From Balneolaceae bacterium UBA7797 (GTDB lineage: Bacteria; Bacteroidota; Rhodothermia; Balneolales; Balneolaceae): a DNA stretch of 64,000 nt. The position numbers and the translations under genes are program-made. Below are positions 54,353-62,960 of the stretch, one piece after another; positions within the stretch are counted from its first letter, which is position 1, and each line of letters opens with the position of its first letter. The notes beneath the pieces were generated by a model, which was not told the origin of the DNA, did no database searches, and worked only from the letters and a program-made list of their open reading frames with translations. The stretch lies in NCBI GenBank assembly GCA_002480645.1, contig DLCN01000004.1:65559-129558 (forward strand). The letters are read 5' to 3'.

Positions 54353-56167
54353 ATGCATTTAAATCATTCTAAATTGGTGGAATTGCTTGCCGATGCGGCG
54401 GGGATGGATGTTGAAAAAGTTGAGAGTCAACTGGAGGAATTGACCACAGAGATCGCTCAGGCGATCAGTGAAGATGAAGCATACGAAATTGAAGGGTTCG
54501 GAATATTCAGTAGTATCGGTAACAGGGTGATGTTCATCCCTTCCAAAGAACTGGAAACGGAGATCAACTTTAAGTATGCCGGAATGGAACCCATCGAGAT
54601 CGACGTGGATGAAGTAGAGCCGGAAGATGAGGTAATTGAAGAACCGGATGCAAGTTTCGACGATCCTTTTGAAGGAATAGGTATTAAAGAAGATGATGTT
54701 CCCGGAAAACGTGACCCATATTCGGGATTAGTGGTAGATCTTGATGAGGATGAGATACCGGCCAAACCAACCGCTGAAGAGGAAACTGAAAGTGAAGACC
54801 CGGATGATGTTTTGTTTGGCGGGGATGATACCACAGGTAAAGAAATTGATCTGGATGAACATGAAGACATTGACTTCGACTCACTAAGCGAAGGGACTTT
54901 AGAAGACGAGCTGGGATCGGCATTAGGTGAAATTGATGATGCTGAGGAAGAAGAACCCTTACCTACATCTGATGACTGGGGAATTGATGCACACCGTGAG
55001 GAGGATGAAAGTGCAAACCGGCTGCTTAGCAGCCTGATGGGTGATGAATTATCCGGCGATGAAGAGGATCTCGCGGAGGATGATCCGATAAACGATTTTT
55101 TCAGTATCGAAGAACAGGATCTTAACGAAGAGGATACGGATGATGTTACCGATGCTGAAGAAGAGCCGACTAAAGTACCTGAAAATGAATTGGAAGCAGG
55201 ATTTACCGACGAACTGGGAGATCCGTTTGCTGAAGTTGGGGATGAGCCGGAAGAGGAACCTGAAGAAGAGGATCTGGAAAAAGATCTGGCTGCAAAGTTA
55301 AACCTGGATGCAGGTTTAGAAGATGAATTTGATGATCCGTTCAGCGAATTTGAAGAGGAAGAGAGCTTAGGAATAGAAGATGAGAACCGGGAAGAGATCA
55401 TGCCGGTGATCACCAATATTTCTTCTGATCTGCCCGAAAAGAAACCGGAAGAAGAACCAAAGAAAAAGCCCAAAAAGGAGAAAAAGCCTAAAAAAGAAAA
55501 GAAAGAAGCTGAGCCGGCAAGTCCGCTTCTTTGGGTAGTTCTCATTCTTATTTTACTGTTAAGTGCAGTTTCTGCGCTGGCTTATTATAAAGTGGTTGAG
55601 ATCCCGTTTGTATCAGAGTTGTTCCACGGTAAATCACAGCCAGCCGTTCAACCCATTCAGCAACCGGTACAAACTCCGCCGCCTGCACAGGAACAGGCTC
55701 AGGAAGCAGGAACCGATGAGCAGGCAACGGAAGAAATGGCCACCACTGAAACGCCGGAACCTGAGGAGACGGAATCCGCTCCTTCAACTATAGAAGAAAC
55801 TGTTTCGGAACCTGAGCAGGAAACTGTTGTTCAACAATCTGCAACAATTTCAATGGGTGCCGGAGCCGAAGTCCCCGCCGATCAGCCCGAATACGGACTA
55901 TACGGTACGGCTGATCCAACAGCGAATGACGGTTTTACGATCGTGATTTTTAGTCTGAGCAGTAAAGAGAATGCCGAGGCTGAACAACAGAAGCTAACGA
56001 GACAAGGATACCGGGCGCTGGTCGTGCCGATTCCAAGTACACAATATGGAACCTTATACCGTGTTAGTTTAGGGCAGTTTGCCACATTGAGAGATGCAGC
56101 TATTGCCTCAGACGAGCTCAAAGCCCCCTACAGCGAAAACTTTTTCATCAAAAAAATTACAAACTAG
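54353..56167 (+). CDS. HU-like domain / transmembrane / SPOR protein
   Basis: A 604-residue protein with an unusual layout. Residues 1-85 form an HU/CCDC81-like domain (LVELLADAAGMDVEKVE, YEIEGFGIFSSIGNRVMFIP). Residues ~85-345 are extremely acidic and low-complexity; ~360-385 are Lys-rich (KKKPKKEKKPKKEKKEAEP); a single membrane helix is at ~390-412 (LLWVVLILILLLSAVSALAY). A Pro/Glu/Gln linker leads to a SPOR domain at ~525-604 (FTIVIFSLSSKENAEAEQQK, YRVSLGQFATLRDAA). SPOR domains bind denuded septal glycan; the HU side faces the cytoplasm. It has AAGGAG ahead of its ATG and is followed 8 bp later by an ExbB-like gene. It is probably a division-site protein that might touch DNA. Confidence 0.85.
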   Translation: MHLNHSKLVELLADAAGMDVEKVESQLEELTTEIAQAISEDEAYEIEGFGIFSSIGNRVMFIPSKELETEINFKYAGMEPIEIDVDEVEPEDEVIEEPDASFDDPFEGIGIKEDDVPGKRDPYSGLVVDLDEDEIPAKPTAEEETESEDPDDVLFGGDDTTGKEIDLDEHEDIDFDSLSEGTLEDELGSALGEIDDAEEEEPLPTSDDWGIDAHREEDESANRLLSSLMGDELSGDEEDLAEDDPINDFFSIEEQDLNEEDTDDVTDAEEEPTKVPENELEAGFTDELGDPFAEVGDEPEEEPEEEDLEKDLAAKLNLDAGLEDEFDDPFSEFEEEESLGIEDENREEIMPVITNISSDLPEKKPEEEPKKKPKKEKKPKKEKKEAEPASPLLWVVLILILLLSAVSALAYYKVVEIPFVSELFHGKSQPAVQPIQQPVQTPPPAQEQAQEAGTDEQATEEMATTETPEPEETESAPSTIEETVSEPEQETVVQQSATISMGAGAEVPADQPEYGLYGTADPTANDGFTIVIFSLSSKENAEAEQQKLTRQGYRALVVPIPSTQYGTLYRVSLGQFATLRDAAIASDELKAPYSENFFIKKITN

Positions 56168-56175
56168 TCATCTAC

Positions 56176-56889
56176 ATGAACTTAACCTTACTATTTCTGC
56201 TCTTGCAGGATACAGCTGTTTCACCGGATTCTCTGGCCATGGCGCTGGAAGGAGAGACCATCACCTTCTTTGACCTTATGGTTGAAGGGGGAATTTTGAT
56301 GATTCCGATCATCCTGTTATTTCTGATCTCGATTTATGTGATCGCTGAGCGATGGAGTGCACTTTCCCGGTCACATACCGACACCGCTCGGTTTCTAACA
56401 ACCATTGAAGGAATGCTAAAATCCGGCAGACAGGGAGAAGCTGTTGCTTTCTGTGATGATGTGGATAAGCCGCTGGCCCGGATCATCAAATCCGGTATCA
56501 AACGTCTTGGTCGGCCACTTCGTGATATTGAGGATGCGATCGACAATGCCGGAAAAAAAGAGATCTTTTTTCTGGAGAAAAGAATGAACTGGCTGGCAAC
56601 TATCGCCGGTGTTGCTCCGCTGATCGGATTTACCGGAACTGTAACCGGTATGATCACTGCGTTTATGGATATACAGTCGCTTCAGGGTAATGTAAATCCA
56701 AGTGATCTGGCTGGCGGTATCTGGGAAGCACTTATTACCACAGCCGCCGGGTTGATCGTAGGGTTGATCGCTTTTGGTTTCTACAACTTTTTATTGGGCA
56801 AGATCAATCGTTCGATCTTTGAACTGGAAAATGCCTCAGCCGATTTCATTGATCTTTTACAGTCTCCGGCACCTAAAAAACAAGGTTGA
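56176..56889 (+). CDS. MotA/TolQ/ExbB proton channel protein
   Basis: A 237-residue inner-membrane protein of the ExbB/TolQ family, the stator of a proton-driven motor. The helices are near residues 35-55 (GGILMIPIILLFLISIYV), 132-155 and 170-200. The conserved ATIAGVAPLIGFTGTVTGMI and WEALITTAAGLIVGLIA are present. With the ExbD and TonB-like proteins it would energise an outer-membrane or cell-wall process. It lies 8 bp after the SPOR gene and 2 bp before exbD-like. TolQ and ExbB cannot be told apart from sequence; next to a SPOR protein a Tol-like role at the septum is possible. Confidence 0.92.
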   Translation: MNLTLLFLLLQDTAVSPDSLAMALEGETITFFDLMVEGGILMIPIILLFLISIYVIAERWSALSRSHTDTARFLTTIEGMLKSGRQGEAVAFCDDVDKPLARIIKSGIKRLGRPLRDIEDAIDNAGKKEIFFLEKRMNWLATIAGVAPLIGFTGTVTGMITAFMDIQSLQGNVNPSDLAGGIWEALITTAAGLIVGLIAFGFYNFLLGKINRSIFELENASADFIDLLQSPAPKKQG

Positions 56890-56891
56890 TC

Positions 56892-57308
56892 ATGGCATTA
56901 GACTTCAGACGTGGTGATAAACGCTTAGCTCCCCTGTCGTTATTTTCGCAGTCATCGCTGACGGATATCGTACTTCTTCTGCTCATTTTCTTTCTGCTTA
57001 CCTCCTCTTTTGTAACCAACTTTGGAATTCAGGTAAATATCCCGAAAGCCGAAAGCGGAGCGGTAACCAATGATCAGTATATATCGGTGGCGGTCACAAA
57101 AGAAGGACAGTTTTATGTGGATGGAAATTTAACTGCAAGAGGGTCGCTGGCATCTGCGATACGAGAGGTTAGAAATACTAAACCACAAAGCACGATCGTA
57201 CTAAGAGCAGATAAAGACGCAAAAGTGGATGATGCTGTCCGGGTAATGAATATTGGCAAATCTCTGAATCTTAAACTGGTAATGGCCACCGAGCAAGGCT
57301 CACTCTAG
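56892..57308 (+). CDS. ExbD/TolR family protein
   Basis: A protein of 138 residues with one N-terminal helix containing the proton-path aspartate (LTDIVLLLLIFFLLTSSF), then a small periplasmic domain (GIQVNIPKAESG, VAVTKEGQFYVDG, VVLRADKDAKVDDAVRVM-type strands) of normal ExbD/TolR length. An in-frame TTG at 56886 overlaps the stop of the upstream gene; ATG at 56892 is preferred. It partners with the ExbB-like protein. Confidence 0.92.
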   Translation: MALDFRRGDKRLAPLSLFSQSSLTDIVLLLLIFFLLTSSFVTNFGIQVNIPKAESGAVTNDQYISVAVTKEGQFYVDGNLTARGSLASAIREVRNTKPQSTIVLRADKDAKVDDAVRVMNIGKSLNLKLVMATEQGSL

Positions 57309-57313
57309 AATAC

Positions 57314-58132
57314 ATGGAACCACAATTCACCAAAGATGATGGCCGTGCGCTGGCGGTAACTTTGGGGCTTGCAGTAATAATGCTGGCCTTCTCGCTCTGG
57401 TACACCATCGACATGGGGCGAAGTTTGCGACCATCATTTATTGAGGTGGAATTTGGTGAATTCCAGACCGGTCGGCTTTCAGAATTCTCCGAAGTTCAGA
57501 ACGAAGAAGTAGCCACGCGGCAAAATCCATCAGAAACGGAAACAGAACAACCCGTTGAAGAAGCTCCCGAACCTGAAGAAACTCCGCAGGACCCATCCGA
57601 CGAAAACACGAAACCGGTGGATCTGCCTGATGAAGTGGAGGAGGTAGCAGAAGATCCGGTTCAAACCCCGGAAACGGAAGTAGTGGACCCAACGCAACAA
57701 AGCGAGCAGCAACAGGAAGAAGAGATCGAGGTGCCGCCACAAGCACAGAAAGATGAGCAAACCTCGGAAGGAGCCGATGAAAGCGGCGATCCGGACGGTG
57801 CCATCGGTGATAAGAATGCTGATCAGGGAGTGGAAACCGATGAAGAGAAGTCGGCCCCTTATGAGCTTAAATGGGAAGGAGATATTGAACGGGCACCCAT
57901 GGTACAGCCACTGCCAACCAATATCGCAAATACAGAAGCGGTAATAACGGTGCGCTTCGAAGTGCGGCCTAACGGAACCGTTGGACGCATAATTCCGTTA
58001 CGAAAAATGAATCCCGAATTAGAAACTGAGGTAATGAAAACCTTACGCACCTGGCGATTTTCCCGATTACCGGGCGGCGTTCCTCAACAAGCTCAATGGG
58101 GAACCATTACCTTCAGGTTCGTTTTTGATTAG
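57314..58132 (+). CDS. TonB/TolA-like energy transducer with acidic linker
   Basis: A 272-residue protein with a single N-terminal helix (ALAVTLGLAVIMLAFSLWY, residues ~12-31), a long Pro/Glu/Gln-rich linker (~50-180), and a C-terminal TonB domain (~185-272: AVITVRFEVRPNGTVG, LETEVMKTLRTWRFSRLP, GTITFRFVFD). Typical TonB linkers mix Pro-Glu and Pro-Lys stretches; this one is almost wholly acidic. It follows exbD by 5 bp, giving a complete ExbB-ExbD-TonB set. The partner at the outer membrane could be the beta-barrel encoded four genes upstream, although that lacks an obvious TonB box. Confidence 0.88.
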   Translation: MEPQFTKDDGRALAVTLGLAVIMLAFSLWYTIDMGRSLRPSFIEVEFGEFQTGRLSEFSEVQNEEVATRQNPSETETEQPVEEAPEPEETPQDPSDENTKPVDLPDEVEEVAEDPVQTPETEVVDPTQQSEQQQEEEIEVPPQAQKDEQTSEGADESGDPDGAIGDKNADQGVETDEEKSAPYELKWEGDIERAPMVQPLPTNIANTEAVITVRFEVRPNGTVGRIIPLRKMNPELETEVMKTLRTWRFSRLPGGVPQQAQWGTITFRFVFD

Positions 58133-58143
58133 TCCATAGGAGT

Positions 58144-59547
58144 ATGAGAATCCAATTTCGACCCACCCTGCTATTATTACTTTTATCTGTTGTTACACTA
58201 AGTAATTGTGAAAAGGATCCGGCTTCCGGAGCTCAACAAAACGATGAATTTCTGGATGAAAATACCTGGATCAATGATCTGATGAGTTCCTACTATTACT
58301 GGAACAATAATGTGCCGGATGAGATCCCCGGCGATACCGATCCCGAGATCTATTTTGAAGGTATGCTCGAGTCTTCAGATATCTTTTCTTATATCCGCGA
58401 TGATGCGGCCACCTATCTCGAGGAATTGAATGGTGTTTCGTATACAGCAGGCTATTCTCCTGCATTTGGGCGTTTTTCCGGTTCCGACGACGTATTTATT
58501 ATCGTTGAATTTGTGTATCCGGGATCACCGGCCGATTCCGCCGGATTAGAACGGGGCGATATCATTCTGGAGATCAATAATTCGCCTCTCACCATATATA
58601 ATTATCTGGATCTGTACTACGCATCCGGAACTTCAGTTCTAACACTGGGTCAGGCTAATTATAATACCGAAACCGGAGGTTATTCTATCGGCTTAACCGG
58701 TACACAGGTTAGTGTAGTTAAAGATGAGCTCACACTCGATCCGGTGGTTCATACGGCTACGGTAGATACGGCAGGACATAAGATCGGCTATTTATTCTAT
58801 GCAAGATTTTTAGTCGGGGAAACCTCTGAGTTCATTACAAGCCTGAATAACGCCTTGGAATCGCTAAAAACGGAAGGAGTCACTGATCTGGTGGTTGATC
58901 TGAGATATAATCCCGGCGGAAGAGTAGATGCCGCCACAAGTTTTGCAAACATACTGGCTCCGGAAGAACAAACTCAGAACGAAGATGTATTTGTAAGCTA
59001 TAAATATAATACGCTGTATCAGAATTATCTGATCGACCAATATGGATTGGATTCCGATTATTTGTACACCCGGTTTAGTACGCCTGAAGTAAGCATGGGA
59101 CTGGATGCAGTATATTTTCTTACGACCAATAGTTCCGCTTCAGCAAGTGAGTTGCTTATCAACGGGTTAACTCCGTATATGGATGTGTATCAGATCGGTA
59201 CCAATACCTACGGTAAGTTTTACGGTGCCTATGTCTTTAGTGGAACAGATGCTTCTCCCTCTCACAATTACCTGATCGCTCCTGTTTCGTTGAAATATGC
59301 CAACTCTATCGGAACTACTGATTTTGTGGATGGACTGGATCCGGATTTTGAGGTTGATGAAGATATTCTGTCTCCCGAACCCATCGGTGATGCTGCTGAT
59401 CCACTATTTGCAACAGCGATCGAGCATATTCTAACTGGAAATGTGACCGCGAAAATGGCTAAAATCCGCAAGGCTGATAATCTGGAATTATTGCCCGATC
59501 ATTATTCCTTACAGCGAGGGAATATTTTCGAAATAAAAAGGCATTGA
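58144..59547 (+). CDS. S41-family PDZ peptidase lipoprotein
   Basis: A 467-residue envelope lipoprotein (signal ending VVTLSNCEK). A PDZ domain covers about residues 110-200 (VEFVYPGSPADSAGLERGDI, ILEINNSPLT), then an S41 tail-specific peptidase domain: YLFYARFLVGETSEF, LVVDLRYNPGGRVDAA, the catalytic Ser in TNSSASASELLI (~333-335) and a Lys in NTYGKFYGA (~359). C-terminal processing peptidases trim or regulate envelope proteins; in other bacteria some act on peptidoglycan hydrolases. It starts 11 bp after the TonB-like gene, with AGGAG ahead of its ATG, so it ends the HU-SPOR/Tol-like operon. Confidence 0.88.
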   Translation: MRIQFRPTLLLLLLSVVTLSNCEKDPASGAQQNDEFLDENTWINDLMSSYYYWNNNVPDEIPGDTDPEIYFEGMLESSDIFSYIRDDAATYLEELNGVSYTAGYSPAFGRFSGSDDVFIIVEFVYPGSPADSAGLERGDIILEINNSPLTIYNYLDLYYASGTSVLTLGQANYNTETGGYSIGLTGTQVSVVKDELTLDPVVHTATVDTAGHKIGYLFYARFLVGETSEFITSLNNALESLKTEGVTDLVVDLRYNPGGRVDAATSFANILAPEEQTQNEDVFVSYKYNTLYQNYLIDQYGLDSDYLYTRFSTPEVSMGLDAVYFLTTNSSASASELLINGLTPYMDVYQIGTNTYGKFYGAYVFSGTDASPSHNYLIAPVSLKYANSIGTTDFVDGLDPDFEVDEDILSPEPIGDAADPLFATAIEHILTGNVTAKMAKIRKADNLELLPDHYSLQRGNIFEIKRH

Positions 59548-59589
59548 TCTAATTCACATCTTTTTACCGCTCTGTTGATTCTTACTGGC

Positions 59590-59597
59590 TACTTTCG
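59590..59597 (+). promoter_or_regulatory. Putative -7 promoter element
   Basis: TACTTTCG, another TAnnTTYG box, 46 bases before the ATG at 59644, suggesting that the Asp-box protein gene has its own promoter. No well-placed -33 box was found. Confidence 0.3.
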
Positions 59598-59643
59598 GTA
59601 ATTCAAAGCGCTCTTCAGCGAATTACTAACTAACAGGAGTACC

Positions 59644-62600
59644 ATGAAAGGATCAGCCATCGCGTTGTTCATCGTCGTTCTTTGCACCCTTATCACCGTA
59701 GAGGCACCCGCACAGACTTTCGGGCATGGAAGTGATACAAACAATCCAACCTTTGAAGCTTCTCTTTTTAAAGATCTTTCGTTTCGGAATATTGGTCCGT
59801 ACAGAGGTGGGCGATCGGTAGCCGTTGCCGGCCATGATGCCCAACCTTACACATTCTACGCCGGTTTTACCGGAGGAGGAGTGTTTAAGACCACGGATGG
59901 TGGCAATACATGGAAGAACATCACTGATGGATATTTCAAGACCGGATCGGTCGGAGCTATCGATATTGCAGATTCTGATCCTAATGTGATCTATGTTGGA
60001 ATGGGTGAAACCGATATTCGCGGTAATATGAGCGCCGGGGATGGAATGTATCGTACAACCGACGCCGGAAAAACCTGGACCTGGCTGGGGATGGGTGAAA
60101 GTCAGTTTATCGGAGATATCGAAGTTCACCCGACGGATCCGGATGTGGTCTGGATCGCGGCCATGGGTAAACTGTTCGGAACGGATGGGAATGAAGAACG
60201 TGGTGTATTTAAAACTACGGATGGTGGAAAGACCTGGAAGAAAGTACTTTACAGAAATAAAATGACCGGTGCCGTGGATATAGCGGTAGATCCGAATAAC
60301 CCCAGGATCTTATTTGCTGCGTTATGGGAGGCCTACAGAAATCCATGGGAAATGAGCAGTGGAGGAGAAGGCAGCGGGTTATTTAAAAGTACCGATGGTG
60401 GGGAAAGCTGGACCGAGATCACAAAAAACCCGGGAATGCCCAAAGGATTGATCGGTAAGATCGGGGTTTCTGTATCGCCGGTGAATTCTGACCGGGTATT
60501 CGCTATTGTAGAAAATGCGCGGGGTGGTGGACTATTCCGATCAGACGATGCGGGAGATACCTGGCAACGGGTTAGTGCAGATAGAAATTTGCGTCAGCGG
60601 GCCTGGTACTATTCTAAAGTGATCACAGATCCTGAAAATGCGGATGTCGTATATGTGTTGAATGTGGGGTTCTGGAAATCAAATGACGGAGGTAAGACCT
60701 TCGGCCGGATCCGGACTCCGCACGGCGATCATCACGATCTTTGGATCGCGTCGGATAATCCAAAGCGAATGATCATCGGGGATGACGGAGGCGGACAGGT
60801 AACTTATAACGGCGGGGAAGGCTGGTCTTCGATGGACGTATATCCCACTGCTCAGATCTATCAGGTAATTACCGACAATCAGTTTCCGTATCGTATTTAT
60901 GGGGCGCAACAGGATAATTCAACCTTTGCAATAAAAAGCAGAACGGGTAGTGGCGGCATAACCGAAGAAGACTGGTGGCCCGTGGCAGGGGGCGAAAGCG
61001 GATATATCGCTCCGGATCCTGAAAATCCGAATGTAACTTTTGGAGGTAGTTATGGCGGGTATCTGAATCGTTATGATTCTGAACTGGACCTGAGTGACCG
61101 CATTGATGTTTGGCCCGATAACCCAATGGGAGCCGGCGCTAAGGACACGAAATACCGTTTTCAGTGGACCTTCCCGATCTATATTTCGCCGCATGATCCC
61201 GATGTACTGTATGCTACTTCTCAGCATGTACACCGTTCTACCGATGAAGGAATGAGCTGGGAAACGATCAGCCCGGATCTCACCAGAAACGATACCACCA
61301 AACAGGATGAATCCGGTGGACCGATCACCAAAGATGACACCTCGGTGGAGTATTATAACACTATCTTTAGTCTGATTGAGTCACCAGTACAGCAAGGAGT
61401 ACTTTGGGCCGGAGCCGATGACGGGTTGATTCACGTAAGCCGTGATAATGGAAAATCCTGGAAAAATGTGACACCTAAAGGAATGCCGGAAGCAATGATC
61501 AGTATTATTGATGCTTCTCATCACAACGCAGGAACAGCCTATGTAGCTGCAACGCGCTACAAATTCGGTGACTTTCAACCCATGCTGTATAAAACAACCG
61601 ATTTTGGTAAATCGTGGAAAAAGATCACGAATGGAATCCCGAATATGGATTTCACCCGTGCCATCAGAGAAGACCCGAATAAACAAGGGCTGCTGTATGC
61701 GGGAACAGAAACCGGTTTATACGTTTCCTTTAATGACGGGGAAAAATGGCAGCCATTACAGTTAAATCTTCCCGCGGTGCCGATCACTGATCTGGCTGTC
61801 CATAAACGGGATAAAGATCTGATCGTGGCCACTCAGGGCCGATCATTCTGGATCCTGGATGATCTGCCGGTACTTCATCAGTTGAGTGATGAGATCGCTT
61901 CATCCGATCATTATTTACTCGATCCGGAGGATCCGTACCTGTTTGGGGGCGGATGGGGTGGAAATAGTCCAACCGCCGGTAAAAACCCCGATCGTGGTGC
62001 CGTAGTGTATTACTATCTCGGAGATGATGTGGACGAGGAATTGAAAATGGAATTCATCGATATGCGCGGACAAACCATCCGAACGTATTCGAGTAAAGAG
62101 GATATCAGGGGAAGGGCCGTTAAAGAATCGACTACCTTTTACGAGGATCCCGAGCGGAAACGTCCATCTGTACTTTCTGATAAAGCCGGACTCAATAAAT
62201 TTGTTTGGGATCTGGAATATCCGGGAGTAACCAACCTCGATGGCCGGCAGATCCTTTGGGCTGGAAATACTTCCGGACCTGATGCCATTCCGGGCATGTA
62301 TACGGTTCGTTTATATCTTGGTGATGAATTGGTTGGTGAGCAGGAATTTGAACTCAAAAAAGATCCTCGACTTACAAAGATCACACAAGAAGACTTCGTG
62401 GCCCAATTTGAATTGGTTCAAACGATCAATGCCAAACTTGATACCACTCATATTTCTATTAACAGGATTCGGGAAACCCGAAAAGAACTCAACGACATGA
62501 TGTCTGAAATGGAAGGTGATGCTGAATGGAAAGAGCGGGCAAAGGCCATGCTTAAAGCGATGGCTGAGATCGAAGGAGAACTGGTGCAAACCAAGGCAGA

Positions 62601-62832
62601 AGCGGGTCAGGATCTGCTCAACTTTCCTATAAAGCTGAATAACAAGCTTGCAGCATTGAAAGGAACGGTTGCTACCGGTTATGGCCGTCCAACAGCGCAG
62701 CAATATGCTGTGTACGAAGATCTTGCTGCAAAAGTAGATGTTCAGCTTAATAAGCTAAATGAGATTTGGAATGGGGAATATGAGAACATCATGGAAGAGA
62801 CCGAAAACCCCTCCATCCCCATAGAAAATTAG
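59644..62832 (+). CDS. Large secreted Asp-box / BNR repeat (sortilin-like) protein
   Basis: A 1062-residue exported protein (signal ending EAPAQ). It carries about ten Asp-box motifs of the S/T-x-D-x-G-x-T-W type, e.g. FKTTDGGNTWKNI, YRTTDAGKTWTWL, FKTTDGGKTWKKV, FKSTDGGESWTEI and HRSTDEGMSWETI, indicating one or two beta-propellers over residues ~40-720. RNIGPYRGGRSVAVAG near the start is typical of this 'VPS10/WD40-YVTN-BNR-like' family. A beta-rich region (~740-910) and a helical C-terminus (~910-1050) follow. No catalytic residues can be assigned; family members are commonly annotated as glycosyl hydrolases without proof. GGAG precedes the ATG. Confidence 0.85.
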   Translation: MKGSAIALFIVVLCTLITVEAPAQTFGHGSDTNNPTFEASLFKDLSFRNIGPYRGGRSVAVAGHDAQPYTFYAGFTGGGVFKTTDGGNTWKNITDGYFKTGSVGAIDIADSDPNVIYVGMGETDIRGNMSAGDGMYRTTDAGKTWTWLGMGESQFIGDIEVHPTDPDVVWIAAMGKLFGTDGNEERGVFKTTDGGKTWKKVLYRNKMTGAVDIAVDPNNPRILFAALWEAYRNPWEMSSGGEGSGLFKSTDGGESWTEITKNPGMPKGLIGKIGVSVSPVNSDRVFAIVENARGGGLFRSDDAGDTWQRVSADRNLRQRAWYYSKVITDPENADVVYVLNVGFWKSNDGGKTFGRIRTPHGDHHDLWIASDNPKRMIIGDDGGGQVTYNGGEGWSSMDVYPTAQIYQVITDNQFPYRIYGAQQDNSTFAIKSRTGSGGITEEDWWPVAGGESGYIAPDPENPNVTFGGSYGGYLNRYDSELDLSDRIDVWPDNPMGAGAKDTKYRFQWTFPIYISPHDPDVLYATSQHVHRSTDEGMSWETISPDLTRNDTTKQDESGGPITKDDTSVEYYNTIFSLIESPVQQGVLWAGADDGLIHVSRDNGKSWKNVTPKGMPEAMISIIDASHHNAGTAYVAATRYKFGDFQPMLYKTTDFGKSWKKITNGIPNMDFTRAIREDPNKQGLLYAGTETGLYVSFNDGEKWQPLQLNLPAVPITDLAVHKRDKDLIVATQGRSFWILDDLPVLHQLSDEIASSDHYLLDPEDPYLFGGGWGGNSPTAGKNPDRGAVVYYYLGDDVDEELKMEFIDMRGQTIRTYSSKEDIRGRAVKESTTFYEDPERKRPSVLSDKAGLNKFVWDLEYPGVTNLDGRQILWAGNTSGPDAIPGMYTVRLYLGDELVGEQEFELKKDPRLTKITQEDFVAQFELVQTINAKLDTTHISINRIRETRKELNDMMSEMEGDAEWKERAKAMLKAMAEIEGELVQTKAEAGQDLLNFPIKLNNKLAALKGTVATGYGRPTAQQYAVYEDLAAKVDVQLNKLNEIWNGEYENIMEETENPSIPIEN

Positions 62833-62862
62833 GAGACGAAGTACGCTTCGTTAATCATATCG

Positions 62863-62896
62863 GCCCGGTACCATTTAGTTGGCCGGGCTTTTTTTT
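62863..62896 (+). terminator. Intrinsic terminator after Asp-box gene
   Basis: Stem GCCCGG / CCGGGC with a 14-base loop and eight T after it. A second small perfect hairpin (ACGAAG-TACG-CTTCGT, 62836-62851) lies just upstream. Confidence 0.88.
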
Positions 62897-62960
62897 GTGA
62901 ATTACAGGAATGGTTTGGGGATCATTTTGGTATGTGAATAGCGCATATAAAGGCCAAATT

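Noticed and set aside
54457..55545. Long minus-strand open frame (362 codons), Ser-rich
   Set aside because: It is the antisense shadow of the acidic low-complexity region of the HU-TM-SPOR gene; Glu/Asp codons read as Ser/Phe runs on the other strand, and no domain is visible.
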